Source: Paracoccaceae bacterium (GTDB lineage Bacteria; Pseudomonadota; Alphaproteobacteria; Rhodobacterales; Rhodobacteraceae). From it: 6,026 nucleotides of DNA. The notes below the pieces were generated by a model, which was not told the origin of the DNA, ran no database searches, and saw only the letters and a list, made by a program, of their open reading frames with translations. Position numbers and translations under genes: made by a program. This document shows, in pieces, positions 4,556 to 6,026 of the stretch (its first letter is position 1; each line of letters starts with the position of its first letter). Location: assembly GCA_026982255.1 (NCBI GenBank), contig JALSHL010000027.1, forward strand, positions 1-6,026, given 5' to 3'.

Positions 4556-5767
4556 ATGACAAGCATTGCAGACGATAGAATCGCCCGCAGGAACGTAAAG
4601 GTTCTGGTCGCGGCGCAGGCCATTCTGGGCAGCCAGATGCCGATCAGCTTCGTGCTGGGCGGTCTGGCAGGGCAGTATCTTGCGGAAAACAAGTTCTGGT
4701 CCACCTTGCCGATCTCTCTGATCGTTCTGGGGTCGATGCTGACGGCGCCGGTGATGTCCGGCATCATGCAGAAATACGGGCGTCGCACGGGGTTCGTGCT
4801 GGGCGCGGCTGGTGGTGCCATCGGGGCAATTCTGGCGACGGTCGCTCTGTGGGTAGGATCGTTCCAGCTGTTCCTTCTGGGGTCGGTCTTTACCGGTATC
4901 TATATGTCGGCGCAGGGTTTTTACCGCTTCGCGGCGACCGATATGGCCAGCGAGGAGTATCTGCCGAAGGCGGTTTCCTGGGTCATGGCGGGCGGGTTGC
5001 TTTCGGCCATTGTCGGGCCACAAATCGTCAAGCTGACGCAGGCGGCCATGGATCCGATACCGTTTGTCGGTTCCTATCTGGCGATCGTGGCATTGAATGT
5101 TGTCGGTGTGTCGCTGTTCTTTTTCCTGGATATTCCCAAGCCGAAAAAGCCGGAAGCCGGAGAATCGTCCGGCCGGACGCGGCGTGAAATGCTTCGGGAC
5201 CCGCGGATCGTTGTCGCGATCATTGCAGCGATGGTGTCCTATTCGCTGATGAATCTGGTGATGACCTCCACCCCTTTGGCCGTGGTCGGATGCGGGTTTG
5301 ATACAAATACGGCAGCGAATATTGTCTCGGCACATGTTCTGGCCATGTATATCCCGTCGTTTTTTACCGGCAACCTGATCAACCGTTTCGGGGTCGAGAA
5401 AATCATCGGGCTGGGTCTGGCGATTCTGGGCGGGGCAGGATTGATCGCTCTTTCGGGAGTGGAGCTGATAAACTTCTACGGGGCACTGATCCTGCTGGGA
5501 ATCGGCTGGAATTTCGGTTTTATCGGTGCGACCACCCTGCTTGCGGAATCCCATACGCCGCAGGAACGCGGACGGGTGCAGGGTATGAACGATTTCCTTG
5601 TTTTCGGCATGGTGACCTTTGCCTCGCTCAGCTCCGGCGGTCTGATGAACTCCAACGGTTCGGCCGAGGCCGGCTGGGCGACGGTCAATCTGGCCATGGT
5701 GCCGTTGCTGACGCTGGCTTTCGGGGCGCTGATCTGGTTCGTGATCAACGGAAAAAAACGCAACTGA
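4556..5767 (+). CDS. Major facilitator superfamily transporter, substrate unknown
   Basis: A 403-residue integral inner-membrane protein with about twelve hydrophobic helices in two halves, joined by a charged loop (about 192-216, PKPKKPEAGESSGRTRRE). The loop 2-3 motif A appears as GIMQKYGRRTG (69-79), with a weaker echo GNLINRFGVEK (272-282) in the second half, as expected for MFS repeats. The N-terminus (MTSIADDRIARRNVK) is polar and cytosolic; the C-terminus ends in GKKRN. ATG 4556 has AGGTG 7 nt upstream. The frame stays open upstream to 4145, but only across the divergent glycosylase gene and without MFS-like sequence. Neighbours give no clue to the substrate, and no residue pattern identified one, so drug export, metabolite uptake or vitamin transport all remain open. 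Its stop lies 3 bp from the end of a convergent gene. Confidence 0.88.
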   Translation: MTSIADDRIARRNVKVLVAAQAILGSQMPISFVLGGLAGQYLAENKFWSTLPISLIVLGSMLTAPVMSGIMQKYGRRTGFVLGAAGGAIGAILATVALWVGSFQLFLLGSVFTGIYMSAQGFYRFAATDMASEEYLPKAVSWVMAGGLLSAIVGPQIVKLTQAAMDPIPFVGSYLAIVALNVVGVSLFFFLDIPKPKKPEAGESSGRTRREMLRDPRIVVAIIAAMVSYSLMNLVMTSTPLAVVGCGFDTNTAANIVSAHVLAMYIPSFFTGNLINRFGVEKIIGLGLAILGGAGLIALSGVELINFYGALILLGIGWNFGFIGATTLLAESHTPQERGRVQGMNDFLVFGMVTFASLSSGGLMNSNGSAEAGWATVNLAMVPLLTLAFGALIWFVINGKKRN

Positions 5768-5770
5768 GGT

Positions 5771-6026
5771 TTACCAGAGTCCGGTTACGGCGCGCCAGGC
5801 CTGTCCGGCGTTCTTGCGGAATTCGGAGGTGGCGAGGGGCATTTCCAGCGCTTCCTCCGGCGCCGCATTTACCTTGTGCAGAACCATAGTTACTTGCGGC
5901 ACAGCCAGCAGGGCGGGCAGCAGGGATTTCGGAACAAGCCCGCGTTTTTTGTGGGCGGCCTGCAGGCGTGCCAGAGCATCCGCCGTTATGTCAGCCAGAC
6001 TTTGCGCCAGATTTTCAGGAACCTTG
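5771..6026 (-). CDS. C-terminal fragment, possibly squalene/phytoene synthase family
   Basis: The reverse strand is open from the window edge to TAA at 5773-5771, giving 84 complete codons; the start is outside the window. The fragment begins KVPENLAQSLADITADALA, continues with a leucine/proline-rich stretch (GLVPKSLLPALLAVPQV, VLHKVNAAPEEA) and ends LATSEFRKNAGQAWRAVTGLW. A helical Ala/Leu-rich tail with P-x2-LLPALLA and a final FRxxxxxxWRA-x-TGxW resembles the C-terminus of a squalene/phytoene-synthase-like family common in alphaproteobacteria, but the catalytic Asp-rich motifs would lie upstream and cannot be checked. Codon use and the lack of stops support a real gene; the family call is tentative. 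Confidence 0.55.
   Translation of the reverse strand, partial: KVPENLAQSLADITADALARLQAAHKKRGLVPKSLLPALLAVPQVTMVLHKVNAAPEEALEMPLATSEFRKNAGQAWRAVTGLW

Noticed and set aside
4535..5554. 339-codon open frame on the - strand inside the MFS gene
   Set aside because: Gln/Arg/His-rich antisense shadow with no recognisable motif; the + strand frame encodes clear membrane helices.
1..6026. Undescribed defence, mobile or RNA-guided system
   Set aside because: The HNH protein stands alone with no helicase, methylase, Cas, retron or toxin partner; no repeat array or transposon ends are seen. All complete genes fit known families.

Overview
The window reads as an ordinary stretch of alphaproteobacterial chromosome. 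The GC-rich coding style, the wording of several proteins (the DsbB, the HNH protein beginning MNAHISSFVRQPGYTRQHP, the YqaA-type protein beginning MLKRLYNWTM) and the CTTGAC-type -35 suggest a Rhodobacteraceae (roseobacter-like) genome. This placement comes from memory of family sequences, not from a database search. Genes are densely packed on both strands and no stretch over 300 bases lacks a gene.

Left part (1-1441): the last 45 codons of a capsule-export (KpsE/CtrB-like) inner-membrane protein run directly into kdsA, which makes Kdo-8-phosphate, so an export gene and a Kdo-precursor gene appear to share a transcript. Downstream of kdsA are two small hairpins, then tRNA-Gln(UUG) on + and tRNA-Leu(CAA) on -, facing each other tail to tail 52 bp apart. 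A 192-bp divergent region follows, with a TTGACC -35 bracketed by an 8-bp inverted repeat.

Middle part (1442-3157): a two-gene + strand unit encodes a YqaA/DedA-type membrane protein and a DsbB-type disulfide oxidoreductase. They overlap by one base (TGATG) and both act in the inner membrane. The dsbB end overlaps by 28 bp the end of a convergent - strand HNH endonuclease gene. That gene has a plausible promoter of its own and a stem-loop predicted at the very 5' end of its leader.

Right part (3158-6026): on the - strand, an AlkA-type DNA glycosylase gene and an alpha/beta-hydrolase (carboxylesterase/phospholipase-like) gene are coupled by an ATGA overlap. A 115-bp divergent region with nested dyads separates them from a + strand MFS transporter. 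Three bases beyond its stop lies the 3' end of a convergent - strand gene cut by the window edge, possibly of the squalene/phytoene synthase family.

I see no phage genes, insertion sequence, CRISPR array, toxin-antitoxin pair or defence island, and nothing that convincingly amounts to an undescribed system. The points worth a second look are gene couplings and small intergenic dyads.
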